Positions 23,373 through 32,312 of a stretch of 40,255 nt of DNA are shown here, in pieces. The stretch is taken from NCBI GenBank assembly GCA_902480035.1, contig CABSRC010000002.1, forward strand, positions 1-40,255, written 5' to 3'. The position numbers and the translations under genes were made by a program. Every line of letters starts with the position of its first letter. Position 1 is the stretch's first letter. The notes under the pieces are model-generated. The model was not told the DNA's origin, made no database searches, and worked only from the letters and a program-made list of their open reading frames with translations. The stretch is from an uncultured Streptococcus sp. GTDB lineage: Bacteria > Bacillota > Bacilli > Lactobacillales > Streptococcaceae.

Positions 23373-23401
23373 ATTATAGCAAAAGTCTGTGTTTTTCACA
23401 A
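23373..23401 (-). promoter_or_regulatory. Promoter of rlmI-aroD-aroE
   Basis: -35 TTGTGA (23396-23401), 17-bp spacer, -10 TATAAT (23373-23378). The -10 ends 8 nt before the rlmI ATG, so a normal transcription start would leave almost no leader. Confidence 0.7.
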
Positions 23402-23544
23402 AGGGAGGCTTTATTTACTAGAACTTTTTTTACCATTTTATTTCAGCTCTTATCCTTTAGCTTTTTACGATTTCATATCCCTGATCTTTCCTATTTCTTT
23501 CCTCTGCTTTACAGTCATTTTTTTCTTTCTCCATAAAAATGTGG

Positions 23545-23550
23545 TATACT
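23545..23550 (+). promoter_or_regulatory. Extended -10 promoter of the LTA synthase-family gene
   Basis: TGGTATACT holds a TG-extended -10 (TATACT). The -35 region (TTTCTT, 17 bp upstream) is poor. It lies 45 nt before the GTG start. Confidence 0.6.
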
Positions 23551-23595
23551 TGTATATGAAAATTTTTAGGAAATAAGACAAGGAAGTAACATTTT

Positions 23596-25755
23596 GTGAA
23601 AAAAATTACGAATTCGATACTCAATTTCATGAGTACCAGACTAGGATTTGTCTTGACCCTTCTGTTGCTCTACTGGTTCAAAACCATGTGGGCCTATTCA
23701 GTTGATTTTAATTTAGACATTCAGGGACCGTATCAGATTTTTCTAGCAGTGATCAACCCATTGCCGATCAGTCTGCTCTTCATTGGTCTTGCACTTTATA
23801 TCAAACGAACCAAGCTCTTTTATAGTTTGGCCTTTGGGATCTACCTTCTCTTATTTATTTGGTTGATTTCCAACTCCATCTATTATCGAGAGTTTACAGA
23901 CTTCGTAACGGTCAATACCATGTTGGCTTCCAGCAAGGTTTCTGCCGGTCTCGGAGCTGCTGCTTTAGAATTGTTCCGCCCTTGGGATGTGATCTACATT
24001 CTAGATTTCCCTATTCTAGCTTTCTTCTTCTTTAAGAAATGGATTCGAATGGACAATCGTCCCTTCAATAAACGAGCTAGTTTTGCGGTTACATCCTTAT
24101 CAGCTATGCTCTTTTCAGCCAACCTTTTTCTTGCAGAAATTGACCGACCTGAGCTCTTGACTCGTGGGTTCTCAAACTACTATGTCGTTCGTGCCCTAGG
24201 CTTACCAGCCTTTCTGGGTTATAGCGCTAATCAGACCTATGCTGCCAACAAAGAACGTTCCAAAGCCTCCGAAGCAGATTTAAAACCGGTGGAAGAATAT
24301 ATCCAACAGCATTATGCCAAGCCTAATCCTGAGTACTTTGGAATGGCCAAAGGCCGTAATGTCATCTACATTCACTTGGAAAGTTTCCAACAATTCTTGA
24401 TCGATTACAAGTTGAAAGTAGACGATAAAGAATATGAAGTGACACCTTTCTTAAACTCACTTTACCACTCGAAAGAAACCTTTGCCTTTTCAAACGTCTT
24501 TAACCAAGTCAAGGCAGGGAAAACGTCTGATGCTGAGACCATGATTGAAACAGGCCTCTTCGGACTCAACCAAGGTTCCTTTATGGTGAACTATGGTGGA
24601 ACCAATACCCAACAGGCTGCACCATTTATTCTTTCAAAAAATGGTTACAACTCGAGCGCTGTTTTCCACGGGAATGCTGGAAGTTTCTGGAATCGAAATA
24701 CGGCCTATAAACAATGGGGCTACAATTATTTCTTTGATGCTAGCTACTTCACCAAACAAGACAGCAGCAACTCCTTCCAGTATGGTCTCAATGACAAATA
24801 CATGCTCAAAGATTCCATCAAATACCTCGAGAGATTGCAACAGCCTTTCTATACTAAGTTCATTACGGTTTCCAACCACTACCCTTATACGACTAGCTTG
24901 TCAGGAGATGATCTTGGCTTCCCTCTTGCTAAGACACAAGACGAAACCATCAATGGCTATTTTGCGACCGCTAACTACCTGGATTCTTCGATCAAGGCCT
25001 TCTTTGATTACTTGAAAGAATCTGGTCTTTACAAAAATTCCATCATCGTTCTCTATGGGGACCACTACGGAATTTCAAACTCTCGTAACCCAGCTCTTGC
25101 TCCTCTACTTGGTAAGAACTCTGAAACGTGGTCAAGCTATGACAATGCCATGTTGCAACGAGTACCCTATATGGTAGTCGTTCCAGGTATGGATAAAGGA
25201 GGCATCATTGATACCTTTGGTGGTGAGATTGATATGCTCCCAACCTTAGAACATTTGCTGGGCATTGAGTCCAACAAATTTCTCCAAGTTGGTCAAGATA
25301 TGCTCTCACCAGAACATGATCAAATTGTAGCCTTCCGCTCCGCTAACTACTTTGTAACTCCTGAGTATACGAGCTATAGTGGCCGGACCTATTACACAAA
25401 AACAGGTGAGGAAATCACTAATCCTGATGAAAAAACCAAGGAAGAATTGGACAAGATTAGGGAAGCCGCTAACCTTCAATTAAAGATTAGCGATAGCATC
25501 CAGACCGGTGACCTCCTCCGCTTCTTCAAGGGCAATGATCTTGGAAAAGTCAATCCAGATGATTATTCCTATACCAATTCCTTCAAGGCATTGAAGAAGA
25601 TTGAAAAGGAAAAAGGTGACAAATCAACCAGCCTTTATAACCAACGTGGCAACCAGTCCACTGTCGATCTCTTCAAGGCACCAACTTATAAAGAATTGCA
25701 CCCAGAAGATGATAGTTCTTCCTCAACAGAGACCAGTAGTAGTTCATCTAAATAA
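23596..25755 (+). CDS. LTA synthase family phosphoglycerol transferase (sulfatase fold)
   Basis: A 719-aa membrane enzyme like LtaS, which polymerises glycerol-phosphate from phosphatidylglycerol onto a lipid anchor outside the cell. Five N-terminal hydrophobic helices (about 15-30, 47-68, 75-95, 133-147, 165-180) precede the extracellular sulfatase domain. LtaS-type residues are visible: Glu262 (HLESF), nucleophile Thr310 (GKTSDAE), His428 (SNHYP) and Asp489-His490 (YGDHYG). The end is a Ser-rich tail (DDSSSSTETSSSSSK), unusual for LtaS. GTG start with AAGGAAG about 10 nt upstream. It stands alone between a divergent rlmI and a convergent pulA. The product could be type I LTA or another glycerol-phosphate polymer. 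Confidence 0.92.
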   Translation: MKKITNSILNFMSTRLGFVLTLLLLYWFKTMWAYSVDFNLDIQGPYQIFLAVINPLPISLLFIGLALYIKRTKLFYSLAFGIYLLLFIWLISNSIYYREFTDFVTVNTMLASSKVSAGLGAAALELFRPWDVIYILDFPILAFFFFKKWIRMDNRPFNKRASFAVTSLSAMLFSANLFLAEIDRPELLTRGFSNYYVVRALGLPAFLGYSANQTYAANKERSKASEADLKPVEEYIQQHYAKPNPEYFGMAKGRNVIYIHLESFQQFLIDYKLKVDDKEYEVTPFLNSLYHSKETFAFSNVFNQVKAGKTSDAETMIETGLFGLNQGSFMVNYGGTNTQQAAPFILSKNGYNSSAVFHGNAGSFWNRNTAYKQWGYNYFFDASYFTKQDSSNSFQYGLNDKYMLKDSIKYLERLQQPFYTKFITVSNHYPYTTSLSGDDLGFPLAKTQDETINGYFATANYLDSSIKAFFDYLKESGLYKNSIIVLYGDHYGISNSRNPALAPLLGKNSETWSSYDNAMLQRVPYMVVVPGMDKGGIIDTFGGEIDMLPTLEHLLGIESNKFLQVGQDMLSPEHDQIVAFRSANYFVTPEYTSYSGRTYYTKTGEEITNPDEKTKEELDKIREAANLQLKISDSIQTGDLLRFFKGNDLGKVNPDDYSYTNSFKALKKIEKEKGDKSTSLYNQRGNQSTVDLFKAPTYKELHPEDDSSSSTETSSSSSK

Positions 25756-25760
25756 AAAAG

Positions 25761-25790
25761 AATCCCTGAGTTTAAAAACTCAGGGATTTT
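25761..25790. terminator. Bidirectional terminator between the LTA synthase-family gene and pulA
   Basis: Arms AATCCCTGAGTTT / AACTCAGGGATT, with TTTTAT on the plus side and CTTTTTT on the minus side. It serves both convergent genes. Confidence 0.9.
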
Positions 25791-25810
25791 ATGATTTCTT
25801 TAAAAAGAAC

Positions 25811-28108
25811 TTAGTCTAGGACTTCAAAAATAGAAGCTGTTAAATTCTCCACATAGAAAGGACGTTTATGGCGACTATTCCCAACCATTAATTTCAATTT
25901 ATCTGAATTTTGGAGGTAATATGGAAGCCCGCTGGCGTTGAAGATGACCAAGTACTTCTTGTCTCCTGTTAGTTCATAGATGACAAGACCACTGGTATCT
26001 GTCGCAGATTGGATAAAGACTTGTTGGTAGATGTTATCATAGCTTTCAAGCCCTAAGACAGGAAGACTGGTCTTCAAGGCGATTAAGCTTCGAATGTAGG
26101 CGATCGATTCCTTATTCTGACTGACCAGATCCCAATTGACCTGATTCACAAAATCTGGAGCATTGTAGGAATTCATGGCCCGCTCACGATCCAAAGGTGT
26201 GATCTCTCCATGAGGACCTGTCGCTACCAATTTAGTCCGCATAAACTCTTGACCCAATTGCATAAAGGTCATACCCTGGAAGAGCAGGTTCATGGCCGTA
26301 GCCAACTCTGAGCGCTTGACCAAGCCTGCTACTTCTTCATTTGGATGGAGGGTCTGAAGCAAGTCATAGAGATTATAATTGTCATGAGCCTCCACATAAT
26401 TCAAAACCTGATTCGGACTTAAATAATGACCCAGCTCCGCACTACCTAGAACAGCACGCGCAACGATATTCTCTGTTGATTTTCGGCTGACAAAGCCACG
26501 TTTGATGGAACCATAAACCTCAGCTCCTTTAATAGCATCGCGCTCCGTGTCGTTAAAGAATCCAATACGTGGCAATTGCGCCGCATTGTCTTTCTTAGCC
26601 TTATCCTCTGGTGCGAGACCGGTTCCCATATCCCAACCTTCTCCATAAAGGAGAATGCGAGGATCCAGAGCATCCATCGCCTCCCGAATAGCATTCATTG
26701 TCGTCACATCGTGAATGCCCATCAAATCAAAGCGGAAACCATCGATCTGGTACTCTTTTACCCAGTGCGTGAGGGAATCAATCATGTACTTGCGGTACAT
26801 TTCATGCTCACTTGCCGTCTCATTACCGACACCTGTCCCATTTTGGAAGCGCCCATCTGGCTCCATCCGGTAATAATAATCCGGAACTGTATTTTGGAAA
26901 GGACCATGCTCAGTTGAGTAGGTATGATTGTAGACCACATCTATGACTACAGAAATCCCAGCTTCATGATAAGTCCGGATCATAGTTTTAAGCTCTTTCA
27001 TGGTTTGTTTGGGATTGGATGGATCTGTTGAAAAACTGGTTTCTGGTGCAGAATGATTCTGAACGTCGTAACCCCAATTGTAGGTCACACGACCTTCTTC
27101 ATCGTACTGTTTATAGCGATCAGATATCGGCTGCAATTGCACGACATTGACCCCTAACTGACGGATATAATCAAAGGCAGTCACATCGCCATGGCTATTG
27201 ACAGTTCCTTCTTGGCAAGCCCCCAGATAGGTCCCACGCAAAGACTCGTCCACACCTGATGTCGGTGACTTGGTCAAATCCCGAAGGTGCATCTCATAGA
27301 TCACTGCTTGACAAGGATTGTCCAGGCGCCAGGGAGTCGCATCGGCGCCTTTTTTAGTGCCCCAATCAAACTGACGATCTGCTCTTGAGAGAATGGCTGA
27401 GCGCATTCCATCGGCTGTCGTTGCAATGCTATAAGGATCGCGCGTCACTTGAGTCTGGTGTTCAAAATGCACACGATATTGATAAGCCATGCCACTTAAA
27501 TTTCCTAGAAAATCTAGAATCCAAACACCTTGGGTGTTTTCTGGATGGTAGCTAGACTCTTGTTTGCCTCGCATCATCGGAATAGTCTTCCAAATAGGCG
27601 CATCCAACTCTGTTGATTGATAGAGCAACAATTCAACTTTCTTAGCAGTAGGGGCCCACAGCTTAAAGCAATACTCCCCTTCTTCTTCACGATAACCAAG
27701 CCAGCCTTGATAAGCCCATTTGGTGTCAAATTCCTTGGCATGGGTCGCCATATCGTAGGCATGAGGCTGACGATGACTATAAGCATGACTCGTCAAAGCA
27801 GCTTGCAAAGAATAATAGACAGTATCGTCCCCATCGAGAATCCAAACTTCTCGAACATGCCCTTCTGGTAAGAGTTCGATTTCAAAATCACGGGTTTTGG
27901 TGAGCCAATCTCCTTCTTTAACCAAGACATGACCCCGGCTCAAGGCATCCTCACTCTCGTATACCAGATTTCCCTCTACTCCAAAATAATCTAACTTGGA
28001 GAAAGAGACTGATTTTCCTTCTACTTGATCCTGCCACTGCCACATATCATAGGCAAAATAATTTCCTTTTTGCTTATGAAAATGAAGCTTTACATGGTAT
28101 TGTCGCAT
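25811..28108 (-). CDS. pulA: Type I pullulanase (GH13_14)
   Basis: A 765-aa alpha-1,6-debranching enzyme for pullulan, glycogen or starch limit dextrins. An N-terminal carbohydrate-binding-like part (1-130), a CBM48-like domain with FKLWAPTAKKVEL (about 148-160), then the catalytic barrel: the type I pullulanase signature YNWGYD (343-348), VVYNH, nucleophile Asp461 (GFRFDLMG), acid/base Glu490 (YGEGWD) and EAHDN (Asp576). No signal peptide or LPXTG anchor, so it should act inside the cell on imported maltodextrin or glycogen, unlike the large surface pullulanase SpuA. The ligA-dgkB-pulA order suggests co-transcription. Confidence 0.94.
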   Translation of the reverse strand: MRQYHVKLHFHKQKGNYFAYDMWQWQDQVEGKSVSFSKLDYFGVEGNLVYESEDALSRGHVLVKEGDWLTKTRDFEIELLPEGHVREVWILDGDDTVYYSLQAALTSHAYSHRQPHAYDMATHAKEFDTKWAYQGWLGYREEEGEYCFKLWAPTAKKVELLLYQSTELDAPIWKTIPMMRGKQESSYHPENTQGVWILDFLGNLSGMAYQYRVHFEHQTQVTRDPYSIATTADGMRSAILSRADRQFDWGTKKGADATPWRLDNPCQAVIYEMHLRDLTKSPTSGVDESLRGTYLGACQEGTVNSHGDVTAFDYIRQLGVNVVQLQPISDRYKQYDEEGRVTYNWGYDVQNHSAPETSFSTDPSNPKQTMKELKTMIRTYHEAGISVVIDVVYNHTYSTEHGPFQNTVPDYYYRMEPDGRFQNGTGVGNETASEHEMYRKYMIDSLTHWVKEYQIDGFRFDLMGIHDVTTMNAIREAMDALDPRILLYGEGWDMGTGLAPEDKAKKDNAAQLPRIGFFNDTERDAIKGAEVYGSIKRGFVSRKSTENIVARAVLGSAELGHYLSPNQVLNYVEAHDNYNLYDLLQTLHPNEEVAGLVKRSELATAMNLLFQGMTFMQLGQEFMRTKLVATGPHGEITPLDRERAMNSYNAPDFVNQVNWDLVSQNKESIAYIRSLIALKTSLPVLGLESYDNIYQQVFIQSATDTSGLVIYELTGDKKYLVIFNASGLPYYLQNSDKLKLMVGNSRHKRPFYVENLTASIFEVLD

Positions 28109-28186
28109 AATATTTTCCTATTTCCAATTTGATACCGAAGGAACCATTCGCTCGTGAAACACGTACATGGTTCCAACTATTTGTTT

Positions 28187-29149
28187 TTATTCTTCAGATG
28201 TGTGAACTAAAGCATCGTTGTTGATTTCATCAATATTCGCAAAGAATTCCAAGTGATTATGAAAGACTTCCAATTCAACTGGAGTATCTCCCCCATATTC
28301 GCCATCTAGATTGATGCGGAATGGTTGAGCATTTTTCCCTAACATTTCGATCGACAACTTCTTGGTCTTGAGATATTCTACATTTTCATCGTGCACATGC
28401 TTGCCTCCATTAATGGCCTGAATCATCAAGGACAACATGTTAAAGAGCTTAGCAGTTTTTACGATAATCAAGGTGAAGTTTCCATCATCTAGCTTGGCAT
28501 CTGGTGCGACACTTTCAAAGCCAGCAATAGAGTTGGTCAAAGCCACAAAAATCATCGAAGCTGGACCTTCAAAAACGCCATTATCGTGTTCGATCCGCAC
28601 CTTACGAGCCTTGTTTCTCGGCAACATTTTAGCTGCTTCTGCCACATAGGCAAAGTAACCCAGGCGAGATTTGACACTACTTGGGACACTGAAGGTCAAT
28701 TCTGTCAGGGTCCCTGCTGCAGCAATATTGATAAAATACTTACTGCCATAAGCACGACCAATGTCCATTTGAATGGTTTGATTCTTTTCGATAATGCGGG
28801 CAGCTGCCACTGGATCTCCCATCGGGATCTTCAAGGCACGCGCATAGTCATTGGTTGTGCCTGTTGGAATAAAGGCCATCTGCGGACGATTCTCCAGACC
28901 TGCAACTCCATTGACCACTTCATTAATCGTGCCATCTCCACCAGCAGCAATGATTAAATCAAAGCCTGCTTTGGCGGCTCTTTCTGCTTCATTTTGTGCA
29001 GAAAATGGTTCTGGAGTCGTTTGATAGGCGCTAGTTTCGTAGCCCACATCTTCGAGTACATCCAAGACTTCCGCAATATTTTTCTTGATAATTTCTTGCC
29101 CAGAGGTCGGATTATAAATTAAACGGGCTTTTTTGATTCGTTCTACCAT
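28187..29149 (-). CDS. dgkB: Diacylglycerol kinase family lipid kinase (DgkB/YegS-like)
   Basis: A 320-aa soluble lipid kinase. The DAGK catalytic domain shows NPTSG at the start (about 13-17), the nucleotide loop GGDGTINEVVNG (about 69-80) and PTGTTNDYARAL. The C-terminal beta-domain carries SVAPDAKLDDG with metal-binding Asp residues. DgkB recycles diacylglycerol released during lipoteichoic acid synthesis, which suits the nearby LTA synthase-family gene, although the two are not in one operon. It lies 9 nt after ligA and about 80 bp before pulA. Confidence 0.9.
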   Translation of the reverse strand: MVERIKKARLIYNPTSGQEIIKKNIAEVLDVLEDVGYETSAYQTTPEPFSAQNEAERAAKAGFDLIIAAGGDGTINEVVNGVAGLENRPQMAFIPTGTTNDYARALKIPMGDPVAAARIIEKNQTIQMDIGRAYGSKYFINIAAAGTLTELTFSVPSSVKSRLGYFAYVAEAAKMLPRNKARKVRIEHDNGVFEGPASMIFVALTNSIAGFESVAPDAKLDDGNFTLIIVKTAKLFNMLSLMIQAINGGKHVHDENVEYLKTKKLSIEMLGKNAQPFRINLDGEYGGDTPVELEVFHNHLEFFANIDEINNDALVHTSEE

Positions 29150-29158
29150 AAAGATCCT

Positions 29159-31117
29159 CTACAAACTTTCAAGCCAGGCCTCATCTTCTACCTGGATTCC
29201 TAATTCTTGTGCTTTGGTTAATTTGCTACCAGCGTCACTACCTGCTACGACCAAATCTGTTTTTTTGGAAACAGAACCAGTTACCTTAGCACCCAGACTC
29301 TCTAATTTGGCCTTTGCTTCTGAACGCGTGAGTCGCTCTAGCTTCCCAGTCAAAACGACTGTCATCCCTGAAAGGGCCGCATCGGCAGCAACTTTTTCAC
29401 CAAGATAGGTCAGATTGACTCCAGCTTCTTTCAATTCATGCAGGAGACGCTTGGATCCCTCTTGTGCGAAATAAGACTTGAGACTTTCAGCCACGACCAT
29501 ACCGAGACTATCAATGCTGGCAATCCGTTCTGGATCAGCGGTAGCCAGTTGATCGAGGTCATGGAATTCTTGGAGCAAGATTTGACTGACCTTGCTTCCG
29601 ACATGGCGGATTCCCAAACCAAAGAGTAACTTTTCAGCTGAATTCTCTTTTGAAGCTTGAATGGCTTCATAGAGTTTTTCAGCAGATTTTTCTTTGAAGC
29701 CTTCTAAGGTTAATAGATCCTCTACAGTGAGCCGGTAGATCCCAGCTACATCCTCTACCAACTGAGCCGCGAAGAGTTTCTCTACAACAGCTGGACCCAA
29801 GCCTGTGATATTCATAGCATCCCGACTTGCAAAGTGGTTCAATCCCTCCTTAATCTGAGCTGGACAGAGCGGATTAATACAGCGAAGGGCCACCTCATCC
29901 TCGAAATGAAGCAACTCACTTTGGCAGCTCGGACAATGACTTGGAATGGCTAATGCTTGATCAGAAACCCGTTTATCTTTGACGACACTTAAGACCGCAG
30001 GAATGATATCACCAGCCTTGTAGACAATGACGGTATCTTCCTGATGAATATCTTTTTCAGCAATATAGTCCACATTGTGTAAGGTTGCCCGACTAACGGT
30101 GGTTCCTGCTAGCTGGACTGGAGTTAGGTTGGCAGTTGGCGTCACCACACCGGTCCGTCCAACTGTCCAATCCACCGATAGGATTTTCGCTTCTTTTTCT
30201 TCAGCTGGAAACTTATACGCGACAGCCCATTTAGGAGCTTTTACGGTAAAGCCTAGTTCTTCTTGAACAGCTAGGTCATTGACCTTGATGACGATCCCAT
30301 CGATATCATAGGGAAGATCCTCTCGAAACTGAGCTACTTTTTGGATAAAGTCCCAAATTTGCTCCATATCTTCAGCCAGCACTCGCTCTTGGTTCACGAC
30401 AAATCCTAAGCGAGCTAATTTCTCAAGCACGCCTTCCTGACTGCTTTGATCAGTGGGACTCACTTCTTGATATAAGAAGGTCGCGAGATTTCGCTTGGCC
30501 ACAATTTTCGTATCCAATTGGCGAAGCGTTCCTGCAGCAGCATTCCGTGGATTAGCAAACTCAGGCTCGCCATTTTCTTGACGGATCTGATTGACGCGAT
30601 CAAAGGAAGCCCGTGGCATGTAGCACTCGCCTCGAACTGTAATGTTGACTGGCTCTGGTAACACCAAAGGAATGTCCTTGACCCGCTTGAGATTCTCTGT
30701 AATATCCTCACCGACAGAACCATCCCCACGTGTTGCTCCTGTTACAAGGACACCATTTTCATAGGTGAGGGAAATGGACAAGCCATCGATCTTCAACTCG
30801 CATACATAGCTGATGGAAGGAAATTCCTTCCGGACACGCTGATCAAAAGCTTCTAATTCTTCACGTGAAAAAGCATCCTGCAAACTATAAAGGGGATACT
30901 GGTGCTGGTATTTAGTAAAGCCTTTTAAAACCACACCACCTACACGGTGAGTTGGACTCTCTGGTAAGATCTCATCTGGATGAGCGATTTCTAGTTCCAC
31001 CAACTCCCGATATAATTGATCATATTCACTATCTGAAACAGATGGAGCGTCTTTTGTGTAATACTCATAAGCATAGCGATTGAGTAATTCCACTAATTCT
31101 TTCATTCTGGTTTTCAT
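29159..31117 (-). CDS. ligA: NAD-dependent DNA ligase
   Basis: A 652-aa replicative ligase. Domain Ia (YAYEYYTKDAPSVSDSEYD), adenylation site ELKIDG with Lys109, the OB fold (KAGDIIPAVL), a four-Cys zinc finger CPSC...CINPLC (about 400-425), helix-hairpin-helix repeats (GLGIRHVG) and a C-terminal BRCT domain (LTGKLERLTRSEAKAKLESLG). Normal length. It seals nicks in replication and repair using NAD+. Upstream lies the queT terminator; downstream genes follow closely. Confidence 0.97.
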   Translation of the reverse strand: MKTRMKELVELLNRYAYEYYTKDAPSVSDSEYDQLYRELVELEIAHPDEILPESPTHRVGGVVLKGFTKYQHQYPLYSLQDAFSREELEAFDQRVRKEFPSISYVCELKIDGLSISLTYENGVLVTGATRGDGSVGEDITENLKRVKDIPLVLPEPVNITVRGECYMPRASFDRVNQIRQENGEPEFANPRNAAAGTLRQLDTKIVAKRNLATFLYQEVSPTDQSSQEGVLEKLARLGFVVNQERVLAEDMEQIWDFIQKVAQFREDLPYDIDGIVIKVNDLAVQEELGFTVKAPKWAVAYKFPAEEKEAKILSVDWTVGRTGVVTPTANLTPVQLAGTTVSRATLHNVDYIAEKDIHQEDTVIVYKAGDIIPAVLSVVKDKRVSDQALAIPSHCPSCQSELLHFEDEVALRCINPLCPAQIKEGLNHFASRDAMNITGLGPAVVEKLFAAQLVEDVAGIYRLTVEDLLTLEGFKEKSAEKLYEAIQASKENSAEKLLFGLGIRHVGSKVSQILLQEFHDLDQLATADPERIASIDSLGMVVAESLKSYFAQEGSKRLLHELKEAGVNLTYLGEKVAADAALSGMTVVLTGKLERLTRSEAKAKLESLGAKVTGSVSKKTDLVVAGSDAGSKLTKAQELGIQVEDEAWLESL

Positions 31118-31177
31118 GTTCTTATTTTATCATAAAATCTTAATTTAGCCTTGAATTTACTGCATTCTTAGCATGAA

Positions 31178-31202
31178 AAAAAGGAGCCAAAGCTCCCTTT
31201 TC
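31178..31202 (-). terminator. Terminator after queT
   Basis: The minus-strand hairpin GGGAGCTTTGGCTCC is followed by TTTTTTT, directly after the queT stop and before ligA. Confidence 0.9.
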
Positions 31203-31712
31203 TTATTTTGTAAAATCAATCCGTTTAGAAAGTTGATTGATCACAATCGCTCCAAAAATCAAGGATGCAAATTCACCCACTCCCATGGTCAACCAGTTAT
31301 AGAAGAATGGTTGGCCTTGAAGGTAATAAAGTTCCAAGGCAATCGTAAACATGGAAATGGAAAAGAAAATCGCAAACAAGAAATGGTCCAATCGAATAAG
31401 ACCGTCAAACAAGAACTTGTTTTTAAAACGACCAAATAAAATGAGTCCGAGTCCTAAGAAGACAAAGGTCGAACCTCCACCGACAAAGACATCGATCCAT
31501 CCAAAACTAAATAAGTTAGCAATCATACAACCAAGAGTCACTCCAATCAAGTACTTCTTATTGTAGAAAGCTAAGAAATTCATCATCTCCGAAACACGGA
31601 ATTGATAGCCATAGTAGGCCATCGCATTGAGAGGTGGGGTAATGGTCAATACGATATAAATCGCAGCAACAATGGCAATTTGTGCCATATCACGAGCAGT
31701 TAACTGTTTCAT
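31203..31712 (-). CDS. queT: Queuosine precursor transporter QueT
   Basis: A 169-aa membrane protein with about five or six helices (LTARDMAQIAIVAAIYIVLT, GVTLGCMIANLFSFGWIDVFVGG, FVFLGLGLILFGR). It matches the COG4708/QueT family, substrate-binding components of ECF-type vitamin transporters that take up queuosine precursors such as preQ1. The preQ1-II riboswitch directly upstream confirms the ligand by known association. Such S components need the shared EcfAAT module, which is not in this window. Confidence 0.92.
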   Translation of the reverse strand: MKQLTARDMAQIAIVAAIYIVLTITPPLNAMAYYGYQFRVSEMMNFLAFYNKKYLIGVTLGCMIANLFSFGWIDVFVGGGSTFVFLGLGLILFGRFKNKFLFDGLIRLDHFLFAIFFSISMFTIALELYYLQGQPFFYNWLTMGVGEFASLIFGAIVINQLSKRIDFTK

Positions 31713-31715
31713 CTA

Positions 31716-31801
31716 TTCTCCTTTAGCGGTTTTCCCGCGTGTAATATGCTTGGCGAAAGGATCTTAAGCGCCAAGGGTTGAAGGTTTGATTTCTTCAACC
31801 T
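31716..31801 (-). promoter_or_regulatory. preQ1-II riboswitch
   Basis: Read on the minus strand: a 5' hairpin GGTTGAAG / CTTCAACC (31776-31800), then CTTGGCGCTTAAG, TCGCCAAGCATATTACACG, CGGGAAAACCGCT and the SD AAGGAGAA. This is the order and near-exact wording of the preQ1-II (COG4708) motif of Streptococcus. In the known mechanism preQ1 binding hides the SD, so translation of queT falls when the ligand is plentiful. A TG-extended -10 TATACT is at 31806-31811. Confidence 0.95.
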
Positions 31802-31844
31802 TTCAAGTATAGCATATTTTGAGGTTTTATGGTAGACTGAATTT

Positions 31845-32288
31845 ATGAAAACACTAATTAAAAAATTTTTTGATAATGAAATTTTATCCTATCTCTTCTT
31901 TGGTGTGGCAACAACCTTTGTTTCCGTCGGAACCCGCCTCTTCATCTATCATATGTCTCGTGATGAAAGATTGGCGACAGCGATTGGAAACATTGCTGGG
32001 ATCCTCTTTGCCTTTGCGACCAACGATACCATCGTCTTTAAGCAAGAAAGAAAGGGCTGGTTTCAGCGCTTGATCCGATTTGCGATTGCGCGCTCTGGGA
32101 CCTTTATACTAGACATGGCCTTGACTGAGATTTTTGTCAAGCAATTCCCAGGAATCATCGGGCAATTTGTCCACAACAATAAGAGTCAAATCAATCTAAT
32201 TGAAACCCTCTTTGCGCAAGTTGCTATAGTGGTCCTCAATTATGTCTTTAGTAAACTCTTTGTCTTTAAAAATAAAAACAAGGCTTGA
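31845..32288 (+). CDS. GtrA-family membrane protein
   Basis: A 147-aa protein with four hydrophobic helices (ILSYLFFGVATTFVSVGTRLF, AIGNIAGILFAFATNDTIVF, FAIARSGTFILDMALTEIF, VAIVVLNYVFSKLFVF), the GtrA fold. GtrA-like proteins are thought to help flip polyprenyl-linked sugars for wall or surface polysaccharide modification. It starts 132 bp from queT, divergently. No SD is visible; the only -10-like element, TGGTAGACT, ends 6 nt before the ATG. Confidence 0.85.
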   Translation: MKTLIKKFFDNEILSYLFFGVATTFVSVGTRLFIYHMSRDERLATAIGNIAGILFAFATNDTIVFKQERKGWFQRLIRFAIARSGTFILDMALTEIFVKQFPGIIGQFVHNNKSQINLIETLFAQVAIVVLNYVFSKLFVFKNKNKA

Positions 32289-32306
32289 AACGATTGTTTC
32301 AGCCTT
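32280..32306 (+). terminator. Terminator after the gtrA-like gene
   Basis: Stem AAGGC(T)TGAAAC / GTTTCAGCCTT with one bulge, loop GATT, then ATTCTTTT. It overlaps the end of the gene and can also serve the convergent B3/4-domain gene. Confidence 0.75.
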
Positions 32307-32312
32307 ATTCTT

